From JBBRYW01 sp038253945 (lineage in GTDB: Bacteria > Actinomycetota > Thermoleophilia > Gaiellales > Gaiellaceae), in assembly GCA_038253945.1 (NCBI GenBank), contig JBBSGR010000005.1, positions 62,001 to 126,000 of the forward strand: a stretch of DNA of 64,000 nucleotides, read 5' to 3'. Below the pieces are notes generated by a model that saw only the letters and a list, made by a program, of their open reading frames with translations, was not told the DNA's origin and ran no database searches. Every line of letters starts with the position of its first letter. The first letter of the stretch is position 1. Position numbers and translations under genes: made by a program. This document shows, piece after piece, positions 32,661 to 40,734 of the stretch.

Positions 32661-33500
32661 GTGGCGAGAGCTTCCCTCCGGCCTCTTCGTGACGCGCTCG
32701 GCAAGTTCTTCGCAGACCGAGGCACGCATCTCGCGGCGATGATCGCCTACTTCGCGCTGCTCTCGCTCGTGCCGCTCGTCTTCCTCGCCCTCTCGCTCCT
32801 CGGCCTGGCCGGAAGGCCGGACGAGTCGACCTTTCTCGTGCGCGAGCTGAAGAAGGCCTTTCCCGGCAGCTCGATCCTCGACATCGTGCAACTGGTGCGC
32901 AGCATCCAGCGAAACGCCGCCACGCTAGGGATCATCGGCGGAGTCTTCCTCGTGTGGAGCTCGCTCTCGCTCTTCAGCGTCCTGGAGTCCGCCTTCAACA
33001 TCGTCTACGGGAAGCCGAACCGCTCCTTCGTTCGCGGCAAGGTGCTCGCCATCGTGATCGCGGCCGGCTCGCTCGTCGCGCTCCTCGCCGCCCTCCTGAT
33101 CGGCTCGGTCGGTTACGACCTCCTGAAGCGCTTCGCTCCCGGCTTCTTCGCGAACGGCTACGTCGCGTACGGGCTCTCGGTCGCGGTCTCGACCATCGGG
33201 ATCTTCGTCTTCCTCGTCTCGGTGTACTACCTGTTGACGAACGAGAACCTGAGCTTTCGGGAAGTGCTTCCCGGCTCCGTGATGGCCTCGGTCGTGCTCG
33301 AGGCGAGCTTCCAGGTGCTGCCGGTGTACCTGCGCCTCTCCGGGCACGTACTCGCCGCACGAGCCCTCGGCGCGCCGGCGCTCCTCCTCATCTGGCTCTA
33401 CGTGATGTCGAACGTGATCGTCTTCGGCGCAGAGCTCAACTGGCGGCAGGGCCGCAACCGGCGCGAGGGCGAGGCGGACGAGATTCCCGGGCTCGCCTGA
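32661..33500 (+). CDS. YihY/BrkB-family membrane protein
   Basis: 279 residues with about six membrane helices. Family blocks are 'AMIAYFALLSLVPLVFLALS' near the start, 'WSSLSLFSVLESAFNIVYGK' and 'LLTNENLSFREVLPGSVMAS', with 'LIWLYVMSNVIVFGAELNW' near the end. Once called ribonuclease BN, the family is of uncertain function (possible transporter or envelope factor). GTG start without a strong Shine-Dalgarno. Convergent with rdgB. Confidence 0.85.
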   Translation: MARASLRPLRDALGKFFADRGTHLAAMIAYFALLSLVPLVFLALSLLGLAGRPDESTFLVRELKKAFPGSSILDIVQLVRSIQRNAATLGIIGGVFLVWSSLSLFSVLESAFNIVYGKPNRSFVRGKVLAIVIAAGSLVALLAALLIGSVGYDLLKRFAPGFFANGYVAYGLSVAVSTIGIFVFLVSVYYLLTNENLSFREVLPGSVMASVVLEASFQVLPVYLRLSGHVLAARALGAPALLLIWLYVMSNVIVFGAELNWRQGRNRREGEADEIPGLA

Positions 33501-33540
33501 CCCGGAGAGGTGCTGTCCCTTGCCGCTCGCCGGGGTCGAA

Positions 33541-34158
33541 TCACGCCCCCCGGGCGGGGCCGTCTCGAGGCCGGGGTGACATAGCCGCGCTGATCTCCTC
33601 GAGCAGCGCGCGGGCCGCGCGGGCCCGGTGCGAGTTTCGAGCCTTCCACTCGTTTCCGAGCTCGGCGACCGTATGCGCCTCGCCTTCCGGAACGAAGATC
33701 GGGTCGTAGCCGAAGCCCTCCGAGCCGCGAGGCTCCAGCGCGATCCACCCCTCGAGGACGCCCGTTCCCCGAAATTCCCGGCGCTCGGGCGACAGGCAGA
33801 CGAGCTCGCAGACGTAGCGCGCGCGCCTAGCCTCGCCTGCGACGCCTCGGAGCTCGCCGAGCAGCTTCTCGACGTGATCCTCGCCCTCGGCGGCCCACCG
33901 GTTGGAAGCGAGGCCGGGGCGGCCGCCGAGTGCGTCGACCTCGATTCCCGAGTCCTCGCCCAGCATCCAGACATGGTGCTCGTCCGTCGCCCGGCCGTAG
34001 CGGGCCTTGCCGCGCGCGTTCTCGTAGTACGTGCGGCCCTCCTCGGGGGGGAGCTCGCCCGCCGCGAGCAGCTCGAGCTCCCATCCGGGCAACGACCGTG
34101 CGAGCTCCGTGAGCTTGTGCTCGTTCTTCGAGGCGAGCCTGGCGGCTACGGGTTCCAG
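33541..34158 (-). CDS. rdgB: Non-canonical purine NTP pyrophosphatase (RdgB/HAM1), start unclear
   Basis: Hydrolyses dITP, XTP and ITP to monophosphates. 'LGEDSGIEVDALGGRPGLAS' and 'GFGYDPIFVPEG' are hallmark blocks, with 'NEWKARNSHRARA' at the end. The N-terminal substrate motif 'ASKNEHKL' is encoded upstream of the first standard start (TTG 34092), directly after the mgtC stop. In that frame no ATG, GTG or TTG is found; CTG at 34158 or GTA at 34149 are the only options nearby. The coordinates use the CTG. Starting at the TTG would drop the essential motif. Fourth gene of the murI-rph-mgtC-rdgB operon. Confidence 0.88.
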   Translation of the reverse strand: MEPVAARLASKNEHKLTELARSLPGWELELLAAGELPPEEGRTYYENARGKARYGRATDEHHVWMLGEDSGIEVDALGGRPGLASNRWAAEGEDHVEKLLGELRGVAGEARRARYVCELVCLSPERREFRGTGVLEGWIALEPRGSEGFGYDPIFVPEGEAHTVAELGNEWKARNSHRARAARALLEEISAAMSPRPRDGPARGA

Positions 34159-34832
34159 CGGACCCCCGCGACCTCGTCCAGCTGCGACAGCTGCTCCACG
34201 ACCCCTACCCGTCCCGCGTGCGGGAAGCGCACGTGGAGCTCGACGCTTCTGCCGCCGCCTTCGCTCTCGTTGCTCATCTGGAGCGAGCTGACCGTCCCTG
34301 CGGCGCCCTCGACGGTATCCACGACGCGGGCGAGGTTGCCGCCGGACCGTAGGTCGAGGACGAGCCGCTCCTCCTCGGGCCGAACGTGCCGTGACAGACG
34401 CCAGACGAGGATTCTCAGGGGCCAGAGACCAACGAGAACGAGCGCGGTCGCGGCCACCGCGGCGGCGTAGTACCCGGCACCTGCGGCCATGCCGATCGCC
34501 GCGACCACCCAGAGCGTCGCGGCTGTCGTCAGTCCGCGAACGGCGCGACCCTGACGGATGATCGCTCCCGCGCCGAGAAAGCCGACGCCGGTCACGATCT
34601 GAGCGGCGATGCGGGTGGGGTCGAAGCCGACGCCGCTCGCGTTCGAGAAGTGGAAGTCGCGCCAGCCGTAGGCCGAGACGAGCGTGAAGAGCGCCGATCC
34701 GACGGCAACGAGCAGGTGCGTACGCAGGCCGGCCCCCCGCTCGCGCAACTCCCGCTCCATGCCGATCGCGCCGCCGAGCGCCGCGGCGAGCAGCAACCGG
34801 AGCACGAGCTCGCCGGTCGAGAGCTCAGGCAA
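34146..34832 (-). CDS. MgtC/SapB-family membrane protein
   Basis: 228 residues from a TTG at 34832, overlapping rph by 8 nt. 'LLLAAALGGAIGMERELRER' and 'GAGLRTHLLVAVGSALFTLV' are the MgtC signature, followed by 'AAQIVTGVGFLGAGAIIRQG' and 'VRGLTTAATLWVVAAIGMAA'. The C-terminal 80 residues form an ACT-like domain ('LVLDLRSGGNLARVVDTVEG'). MgtC proteins influence Mg2+ or phosphate homeostasis and ATP synthase. Placement inside the murI-rph-rdgB operon is unusual but co-directional. Confidence 0.85.
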   Translation of the reverse strand: MPELSTGELVLRLLLAAALGGAIGMERELRERGAGLRTHLLVAVGSALFTLVSAYGWRDFHFSNASGVGFDPTRIAAQIVTGVGFLGAGAIIRQGRAVRGLTTAATLWVVAAIGMAAGAGYYAAAVAATALVLVGLWPLRILVWRLSRHVRPEEERLVLDLRSGGNLARVVDTVEGAAGTVSSLQMSNESEGGGRSVELHVRFPHAGRVGVVEQLSQLDEVAGVRWNP

Positions 34833-35535
34833 TCGGACTTCCGATCGCGGCGCGTTGGGCCTCCCCGATCTGCGCAATCCCTGCGGCGGCCAGCTCGAGG
34901 AGATGGTCGAGCTCGTCGCGCGAGAAGGGCTGGCGCTCGGCCGTTGCCTGCACCTCGACCAGGCGGCCGTCCCCGGTCTCGACGACGTTGAGGTCGACAT
35001 CGGCAGACGAGTCCTCGCCGTAGTCGAGATCGAGCAGGGGCTCGCCCTCGACGATCCCGGCGGAGACTGCTGCGACCGAGTCGGTGAGCGCGCGAGAGAG
35101 ACCGCGACGATCGAGCGCCCGCCAAGCGGCGACGTACACCCCCGAGATGGCGGCGGCGCGCGTCCCGCCATCGGCCTGCAGCACGTCGCAGTCGAGCCAC
35201 AGCGTTCGCTCGCCCAGAGCGGCGAAGTCGGCCACTGCCCGAATCGAGCGGCCGATCAGGCGCTGGATCTCGACCGTCCGCCCCTTCTGGCGACCGTCGC
35301 TCGCCTCACGCGACGTGCGCCGGCCCGTGGAGGCGGGGAGCAGGGAGTACTCAGCCGTCAGCCAGCCGCGTCCCTTGCCCTTGATCCAGCGCGGAACGCC
35401 CTCCTCGAGCGAGGCGGTGCAGAGCACCAGGGTCTTGCCGCAGGAGATCAGCGCCGAGCCGTCGGCCTGCTCGAGATAATCGGGGACGATCTCAAGCGGT
35501 CTGAGCTGACCGGGTTGACGCCCGTCGGCTCTCAC
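34825..35535 (-). CDS. rph: Ribonuclease PH
   Basis: 236 residues. 'RADGRQPGQLRPLEI' start, 'GSALISCGKTLVLCTASLEE', 'AEYSLLPASTGRRTSREA' and 'RTLWLDCDVLQADGGTRAAA' are full-length RNase PH blocks. It trims tRNA 3' ends phosphorolytically. GTG start overlaps the murI stop (GTGA), and its own stop overlaps mgtC. Cytosolic hexamer. Confidence 0.95.
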   Translation of the reverse strand: MRADGRQPGQLRPLEIVPDYLEQADGSALISCGKTLVLCTASLEEGVPRWIKGKGRGWLTAEYSLLPASTGRRTSREASDGRQKGRTVEIQRLIGRSIRAVADFAALGERTLWLDCDVLQADGGTRAAAISGVYVAAWRALDRRGLSRALTDSVAAVSAGIVEGEPLLDLDYGEDSSADVDLNVVETGDGRLVEVQATAERQPFSRDELDHLLELAAAGIAQIGEAQRAAIGSPIA

Positions 35536-36344
35536 GCCGCGGCTCCAGTCAGCACCAAGCGCTCGACCGAGGGGATCGGCAGCTGCAGGAACCGCTGCCC
35601 GAGCACGCGGAAGCGCTCGGGATCCCCCGTCGTCAGGAAGCGGTACTCCCCCTCGCGCGAGGCATCGTTCGAGAAACCCTTGCGCTCGAGCGTCTCGGCG
35701 ACCTCGCGCGCCGTCTCGTCAGCCGAGAAGACGAGCGCCACGTCGCGCCCGAACACGCGCTGGAAGATCGGCCTGATCAGCGGATAGTGGGTGCAGCCGA
35801 AGATGACCGTATCGACTCCGGCCTGCTTGAGCGGCGCCGCGTACTCGCGCACTGCGCCGGCAGTCTCGGCGCCGAACGGGTCCGCGCCCTCGATCAGCGG
35901 CACGAGACGCGGGCACGCCACGGGAAACAGGCGGACGCCCGCGTCGAGCGCGCGCACGAGCTCGGCATAGCGGCCCGCCTCGACAGTCGCCTGCGTCGCG
36001 AGCAGGCCCACCCGGCGATTTCGCGTCGCCTGGACGGCCGCGTGCGCCTCAGGCGTGATCACGCCGACCACCGGCACCGAGCACTCCTCCTGCAGCTGGG
36101 GCAGGGCGGCGGAGGTCGCCGCGTTGCATGCCACGAGGATGAGCTTCACACCCTCCCCCTCGAGGAACGCTGCGATCTCGCGCGCGAAGCCCCGGATCTC
36201 GGGGAGGGGCCTCGGCCCGTAGGGAAGCCGTGCCCCGTCGCCCAGGTAGACGAAGTCCTCGTGCGGCATCGTGACGAGGCACTCGTGCAGGACCGTCAAC
36301 CCACCGGCACCGGAGTCGAAGACGCCTACGGGTCGTTCGTCCAT
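35532..36344 (-). CDS. murI: Glutamate racemase
   Basis: 270 residues. 'PVGVFDSGAGGLTVL' at the N terminus, first catalytic Cys in 'LVACNAATSAAL', second in 'VIFGCTHYPLIRPIF'. It makes D-glutamate for peptidoglycan. First gene of the murI-rph-mgtC-rdgB run, all by overlap. Divergent from a secreted protein. Confidence 0.95.
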   Translation of the reverse strand: MDERPVGVFDSGAGGLTVLHECLVTMPHEDFVYLGDGARLPYGPRPLPEIRGFAREIAAFLEGEGVKLILVACNAATSAALPQLQEECSVPVVGVITPEAHAAVQATRNRRVGLLATQATVEAGRYAELVRALDAGVRLFPVACPRLVPLIEGADPFGAETAGAVREYAAPLKQAGVDTVIFGCTHYPLIRPIFQRVFGRDVALVFSADETAREVAETLERKGFSNDASREGEYRFLTTGDPERFRVLGQRFLQLPIPSVERLVLTGAAA

Positions 36345-36415
36345 AACCCCGATTCTAGGGAGGCCGGGCTACGATACGGCCCGCCAGGCTTGTGTCGGCG
36401 GAAAGGAACCCGGGA

Positions 36416-37468
36416 ATGAGGACGGCAGCTCGTCTCGTAGTGACCGTCGGGGCAGCACTCGGCTTACTCGGCTCAGTAGGGGTCGCGGGAGCTGCCTATG
36501 CCCCCAGGCTCGTGGTTCAGGCGATCGGGTCGCAGACGAAGATCACGTTTTCCCAAGCGGTCACCGACGACCCCACGGCGAAGATCACGATCTACGTCCC
36601 GCTGAGGTACACGATCGAACTCTCCCAGGCGCCTCACACCGGAATCGGAACCTCGAGCGGGAGGATCAACGCGACGGATCTCGCCCCTCCGGCTGGGCTG
36701 AACGTCGACTTCGGCGGCGGGATCCAGTCTGTCGCCGTCGCCGAGGCTCCGCCTTCGGCAGCGCTCTGCTCGCCCGGCGCGCACCGGGCGATCTGGGTCG
36801 CGAGCCCCTCGGCGCCCGGCGTCTCGCTCGAGCCGATCCCGATCATCGTCGACCAGATCACGAGCGGGCCCGAGGCCGCGTTCGCGTCGGCGGAGCTGCA
36901 GCTCTGTCTCCGCCCGCCCGACCTGCCGCCCGGGACGCCGGGCCGCTCGCCGCAGGGCGCGCGACTTCTGAACGCGACGTTCACGATTCTGGGCGCGTTC
37001 ACGGTCGTGGGGCAATCAGCCGCCCCCTGGACCGCGCTCTTCACGCCCTACCGACCGGGCTTCGGAAGCGTCAACGCGGCCGATACGGTCGAGTCGCAGG
37101 CGATCCCGCGCGCCTCCGGCAGCGTCTCGCTGCGCGGTCAGCTGGTTCGCCGCGGCGCGCGGTCGTTCGCTCGGTTGACCGGCTCCGTCGCCGGCGCCGG
37201 AGCGCCGGCGAGGATTCAGCTCCTTGCGGGCAGCACCGTGCTCGCCCCCGTGACGACCACCGCGGGCGGGGGCTTTACGAAGACCGTGCCGATCAAGCGC
37301 ACGACGGTCTTCCACGCGCGGGCGACCGTGCCGGAGGCCGATCTGACCTCGCAGGGGTGCGCCCCGGCGCTCGCCGCCTGCTCGAGCGTGACCGCCGCGG
37401 GCTTCACCGCCGAGAGCGGCAACGTCACAGTGAAGGTGAAGGCGGCGAAGAAGAAGCGGCGGCGCTAG
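36416..37468 (+). CDS. Secreted hypothetical protein with beta-rich domains
   Basis: 350 residues from the ATG at 36416 (AAAGGAA nearby). Signal peptide 'LVVTVGAALGLLGSVGVAGA'. The mature part is beta-rich ('SQTKITFSQAVTDDPTAKIT', 'YVPLRYTIELSQAPHTGIG'). It has an Ig-like second half ('GSVSLRGQLVRRGARSFARL', 'TTTAGGGFTKTVPIK') and ends in a strongly basic tail KAAKKKRRR. No known family identified. Likely wall- or surface-associated. Followed 16 nt later by the amidotransferase, possibly co-transcribed. Confidence 0.6.
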   Translation: MRTAARLVVTVGAALGLLGSVGVAGAAYAPRLVVQAIGSQTKITFSQAVTDDPTAKITIYVPLRYTIELSQAPHTGIGTSSGRINATDLAPPAGLNVDFGGGIQSVAVAEAPPSAALCSPGAHRAIWVASPSAPGVSLEPIPIIVDQITSGPEAAFASAELQLCLRPPDLPPGTPGRSPQGARLLNATFTILGAFTVVGQSAAPWTALFTPYRPGFGSVNAADTVESQAIPRASGSVSLRGQLVRRGARSFARLTGSVAGAGAPARIQLLAGSTVLAPVTTTAGGGFTKTVPIKRTTVFHARATVPEADLTSQGCAPALAACSSVTAAGFTAESGNVTVKVKAAKKKRRR

Positions 37469-37484
37469 CCGTCCGCCCGACATC

Positions 37485-38189
37485 GTGAACGTCCTCTCGA
37501 TCATCCACGGTGAGAAGGTGCGTGCGGGCATCTTCGGGGACGTCCTCCGCGAGCGCGGGCACCCGATGGACGAGTGGAGCCTCGCCTGGGGAGCTCCTCC
37601 GCCGCGCCCTCTCGACGATTACGCCGCGGTGCTCGTCTTCGGCGGCGCCATGCATGCCGACCAGGACGATCACCATCCGTGGCTGCGCGAGGAGAACTTC
37701 CTGCTGCAGCGGCTCTTCGCCCTGCGAACGCCGCTCCTCGGGGTCTGCCTGGGCGCGCAACTGATCGCAAAGGCCGCGCACGCGCCGGTTCATCCTGCGA
37801 CCAAGCCCGAGATCGGCTGGCATCCCGTGGAGCTCACGGAGGAGGCGGCCGGCGACCCGGTCCTCGGGCGCCTGCCCGAGCGTTTCGACGCGTTCCAGTG
37901 GCACTACTACACACACGGCATCCCGGGAGGCGCGGAGGAGCTGGCTCACAGTCCCCTTTGCACGCAGGCCTTTCGCCTCGGCGACCGCACCTGGGGAATC
38001 CAGTTCCATGCCGAGGTGACCGAGGCGCAGATCGAGGACTGGTTGAGCGAGCCAGACCGCAACGTGCCGCTCCCGCGGGAACAGCTGCTCGCCCAGACGC
38101 GCGAACGGATCGGCGCCTGGAACGAGCTAGGGCGTGAGGTTTGCGGAGCGTTCGTCGAGATCGCGGAACGCGTCGCAGTGCCGGCCTGA
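37485..38189 (+). CDS. Class I glutamine amidotransferase domain protein
   Basis: 234 residues, GTG start. The nucleophile Cys is in 'LGVCLGAQLIAKAA'; the catalytic His-Glu lie in 'WGIQFHAEVTEAQIEDW'. A stand-alone GATase, as in GuaA-like or gamma-glutamyl-hydrolase relatives (family C26), with no synthetase domain. It may hydrolyse Gln for an unknown partner or a gamma-glutamyl compound. No partner nearby. Convergent with the rhodanese gene, one base between stops. Confidence 0.82.
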   Translation: MNVLSIIHGEKVRAGIFGDVLRERGHPMDEWSLAWGAPPPRPLDDYAAVLVFGGAMHADQDDHHPWLREENFLLQRLFALRTPLLGVCLGAQLIAKAAHAPVHPATKPEIGWHPVELTEEAAGDPVLGRLPERFDAFQWHYYTHGIPGGAEELAHSPLCTQAFRLGDRTWGIQFHAEVTEAQIEDWLSEPDRNVPLPREQLLAQTRERIGAWNELGREVCGAFVEIAERVAVPA

Positions 38190-38190
38190 G

Positions 38191-38538
38191 CTACTCCGCG
38201 TCCGGGTCTGGGCGGCGCGACCACTCGTGCCACGAGCCCTCGTAGTTTTCCGCGCGGTAGCCGGCGTTCGCGAGGGCGGCAACGGCCAGGCCCGACCGCT
38301 GGCCCGAATGGCAGTAGGCGACGACCTCGCTGCCCTCGGGAGCCCCGACGACCCGACGGATGTCGTCTCCGTCGGCCCCGAGCAGCCGCTCGAGCGGGAT
38401 GTTTCGGGCGCCGGGAATGTGGCCCTGCCGCGGGTCGCACGGATATCCCGCGGCACCGGTGTACTCCTCCGGCGTGCGGACGTCGAGGAGAACCAGGTCG
38501 TGGCCCTCCAGCCGGCGGGTGAGCTCCTCGCCCGTCAC
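38191..38538 (-). CDS. Rhodanese-domain sulfurtransferase
   Basis: 115 residues from the GTG at 38538, overlapping the hydrolase stop (GTGA). 'LVLLDVRTPEEYTGAAG' and 'GHIPGARNIPLERLLGADG' frame the active loop 'VVAYCHSGQRSGLAV', whose Cys carries persulfide. Transfers sulfane sulfur to cyanide or thiols. Last gene of a five-gene overlapping operon with AlkA, GNAT, GST and hydrolase. Confidence 0.9.
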   Translation of the reverse strand: MTGEELTRRLEGHDLVLLDVRTPEEYTGAAGYPCDPRQGHIPGARNIPLERLLGADGDDIRRVVGAPEGSEVVAYCHSGQRSGLAVAALANAGYRAENYEGSWHEWSRRPDPDAE

Positions 38539-39176
38539 CGCAACGGCCGCAGAAAATGCTCGAGGATCCGGTCGAAGCGCTCCGGTTGGTCGACGCTCAC
38601 GATGTGACCGGCTTCCGGCACCACCTCGAGCCTGCCCTCGGGCGCCGACTGCGCGATGCTGCGAGCTTCTCGGGCGCCGAGCAGCTCGTCGCGTTCGCCG
38701 ACCATGAGCGTGAACGGCCCCTCGAACGAGGCGACGACCTCTCCGGAGTCGGGGCGATCGCGAAGCGCTTGTTGCGCGCCGACGAGGCCCGCGACCGTCA
38801 GGCCGGGCGGCGTCTCGACCGGGGCGGCCCGCTTGAACGCCTCTACACCCTCGTCCCGGAGCGCCGCGATCATCGCGTCGCGCTGCTCGCGGCGCTCCGG
38901 GGAATCCGGCCCCGTGCGCGCCCCGACGGCCAGGATCCCGCGCACGCGCTCGGGCGCGCGACGCGCCATCGCGTAGGCGCAGTAGCCCCCCATCGACGCG
39001 CCCACGACGACGAGCTCGTCGTCGATCTCCTCGAGGAGCTGGCCCGCCCAGCCGTCGATGGAGCTGCCGCGGTCGTAGAGTCGAGGCATCGCCACGTCGA
39101 GCCGGTCGAGTACCCGGCGCTGCCCCTCCCACATCGACTCGTCGAGCGGAAAGGCGTGGAGGCAGACGACCTTCAC
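38535..39176 (-). CDS. Alpha/beta-hydrolase
   Basis: 213 residues from the GTG at 39176 (GTGA overlap with GST). 'VVCLHAFPLDESMWEGQ' holds the oxyanion region, nucleophile 'VVGASMGGYCAYAMA', acid near 'MVGERDELLGAREA', and His in 'VVPEAGHIVSVDQP'. Shorter than most family members because the cap is reduced. Cytosolic; substrate unknown. In a detoxification-like operon. Confidence 0.85.
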   Translation of the reverse strand: MKVVCLHAFPLDESMWEGQRRVLDRLDVAMPRLYDRGSSIDGWAGQLLEEIDDELVVVGASMGGYCAYAMARRAPERVRGILAVGARTGPDSPERREQRDAMIAALRDEGVEAFKRAAPVETPPGLTVAGLVGAQQALRDRPDSGEVVASFEGPFTLMVGERDELLGAREARSIAQSAPEGRLEVVPEAGHIVSVDQPERFDRILEHFLRPLR

Positions 39177-39754
39177 CGTGCCGGCTTGGCGGTGAGCTCG
39201 GCCGCGACGGCGGGCCGGTGGGCGAGCCGCTCGAGCCAGCCCTCGATCGAGCGGTACGGCGCGAGCTCGACGCCGAGCAGGTCGCGCGCGCGCACGATCC
39301 ACGGCAGATACGCGAGGTCGGCGAGCCCGTAGTCCCGGCCTGTCAGCCACGGCTCCGCCGCGAGCGCCCTGTCGAGCCGCTCGAACGCCCCCCGAAGCCG
39401 CGTTCCGTCGTCGCGGCCCCGGCGAAGGGCGTAGTAGTCGTCGCCGAGGTCGCGGTCGAAGCGCTCGATCCGCAGCCGTGCCAGCGCCCGCTCGCGGGGG
39501 TCGGCGGGAAGGAGCGCGGGACGCGCGAAGCGCTCCTCGACATACTCCATGATCACGGCCGACTCCGGCAGCAGAAACCCGTCTTCCTCCTCGAGCACGG
39601 GCACTCGTCCGGTCGAGTTCTTCTCGTACAGCCAGGTTGGGCGATCGTCGAGATCGATCTCGACGGTCTCGTGCTCCGCCGCCTTCTCCGCCAGGAGGAT
39701 GCGGACGCGCGCGGCGTACGGGCAGCGCTCGGCGCTGTAGAGAACGAGTGCCAT
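39173..39754 (-). CDS. Glutathione S-transferase-like protein
   Basis: 193 residues from the ATG at 39754, overlapping the GNAT stop by one base. N-terminal thioredoxin fold 'ALVLYSAERCPYAARVRILL' with 'GRVPVLEEEDGFLLPESAVI' (cis-Pro and gamma-Glu-binding ES), and an all-helical C-terminal domain with 'YGLADLAYLPWIV'. Actinobacteria rarely make glutathione, so the thiol cofactor is uncertain. A maleylacetoacetate-isomerase-type role for the tyrosine genes 4 kb away is possible but unproven. Confidence 0.82.
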   Translation of the reverse strand: MALVLYSAERCPYAARVRILLAEKAAEHETVEIDLDDRPTWLYEKNSTGRVPVLEEEDGFLLPESAVIMEYVEERFARPALLPADPRERALARLRIERFDRDLGDDYYALRRGRDDGTRLRGAFERLDRALAAEPWLTGRDYGLADLAYLPWIVRARDLLGVELAPYRSIEGWLERLAHRPAVAAELTAKPAR

Positions 39755-40734
39755 CACCGATCCTCGTACCCGTGGTCCCCGCCCTCAACCCCGAGAGCGC
39801 CGGCGAGCTGAGCGAGGAGCGCGGCGGCGGGGGGAAGATCGGCCGTCGACGCCGCCGTCCGGGCCACCGCCCGGACGCGGGCCGGGTCGGCGCCCGTCAA
39901 CCGCCTGACCACGGTCGGATTGGCGCGCAGCGCAACCACGTCACCGGGCGGCAGCGGCCCGTAGTACTCGGGAACGGACAGATACTCGTCCATCACTCGG
40001 CCCCGCTCCAGCAGAACGAAACGCACGACCGCCCCCCGCTCGACACCGAGGGCGATCACAACGGCGCCGAGCCGGTCCGAGAGCTCGCGGGCGAGCCGCC
40101 GCAGCAGCTCCGGCTCTCGGTCGCAGAGCTCGTCGTACACAGCCGTCCAGCCGTTTCGCGGCGGCTCGATCCTGTTGCCGAGCGAGCGCCCTGGCAACCG
40201 CGGGATGAACTGCTGCACCGCACGCTCGACGGCACCCTGGTCGTCGGTCTGAACCTGGATCGAGCCGAACGAGGGGCCTTCTGCTCGCTCGGACCCGGCG
40301 TTCTCGACGCTCGCCGCCTCGGCGGCGAGGTTGAGCGTGTGGGGCCCGAAGCCCATTCGGTCGTACAGCGACCGCGCGGGAGCGTCCTCGAGTCCAACCT
40401 CGACCGCGACGCGCACGGCGCCCAGCTCACGCATCCGCGCAGCCGCCCGCACGATCATCTCCCTGGCGAGCCCGCGTCGCCGCGCCTCCGGTCGAACATA
40501 GACGTCAACCAGCCTCCCGAGGGCAGGATCGCGGGCGTCGATCTCCGCAAGCGCGAAGCCGAGGATGCGGCGGTCCTCCTCGGCCAGGATGACGAGCCCG
40601 CTGCCGAACGAGCGCTCGGCGTAGGGCCAGATCGTCTCCCACGCCTCCCGCACCCAGGGCGGCGGCTGATGGAACTCCTCCCAGATCTCGCGGAACGCGC
40701 CCGCATCCTCCAGCGTGGCGGTCCGGATCGTCAC
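39754..40734 (-). CDS. GNAT acetyltransferase fused to an unknown C-terminal domain
   Basis: 326 residues from the GTG at 40734 (GTGA overlap with AlkA). Residues 1-150 are a GNAT domain: 'TIRTATLEDAGAFREIWEEF', 'LVDVYVRPEARRRGLAREMI' (acetyl-CoA loop R-x-x-G-L/A) and 'ARSLYDRMGFGP'. Residues 155-326 form a second domain ('VERAVQQFIPRLPGRSLGNR', 'LGAVVIALGVERGAVVRFVL', 'VMDEYLSVPEYYGPLPPGDV') that was not recognised. Likely acetylates a small molecule or protein. Confidence 0.8.
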   Translation of the reverse strand: MTIRTATLEDAGAFREIWEEFHQPPPWVREAWETIWPYAERSFGSGLVILAEEDRRILGFALAEIDARDPALGRLVDVYVRPEARRRGLAREMIVRAAARMRELGAVRVAVEVGLEDAPARSLYDRMGFGPHTLNLAAEAASVENAGSERAEGPSFGSIQVQTDDQGAVERAVQQFIPRLPGRSLGNRIEPPRNGWTAVYDELCDREPELLRRLARELSDRLGAVVIALGVERGAVVRFVLLERGRVMDEYLSVPEYYGPLPPGDVVALRANPTVVRRLTGADPARVRAVARTAASTADLPPAAALLAQLAGALGVEGGDHGYEDR

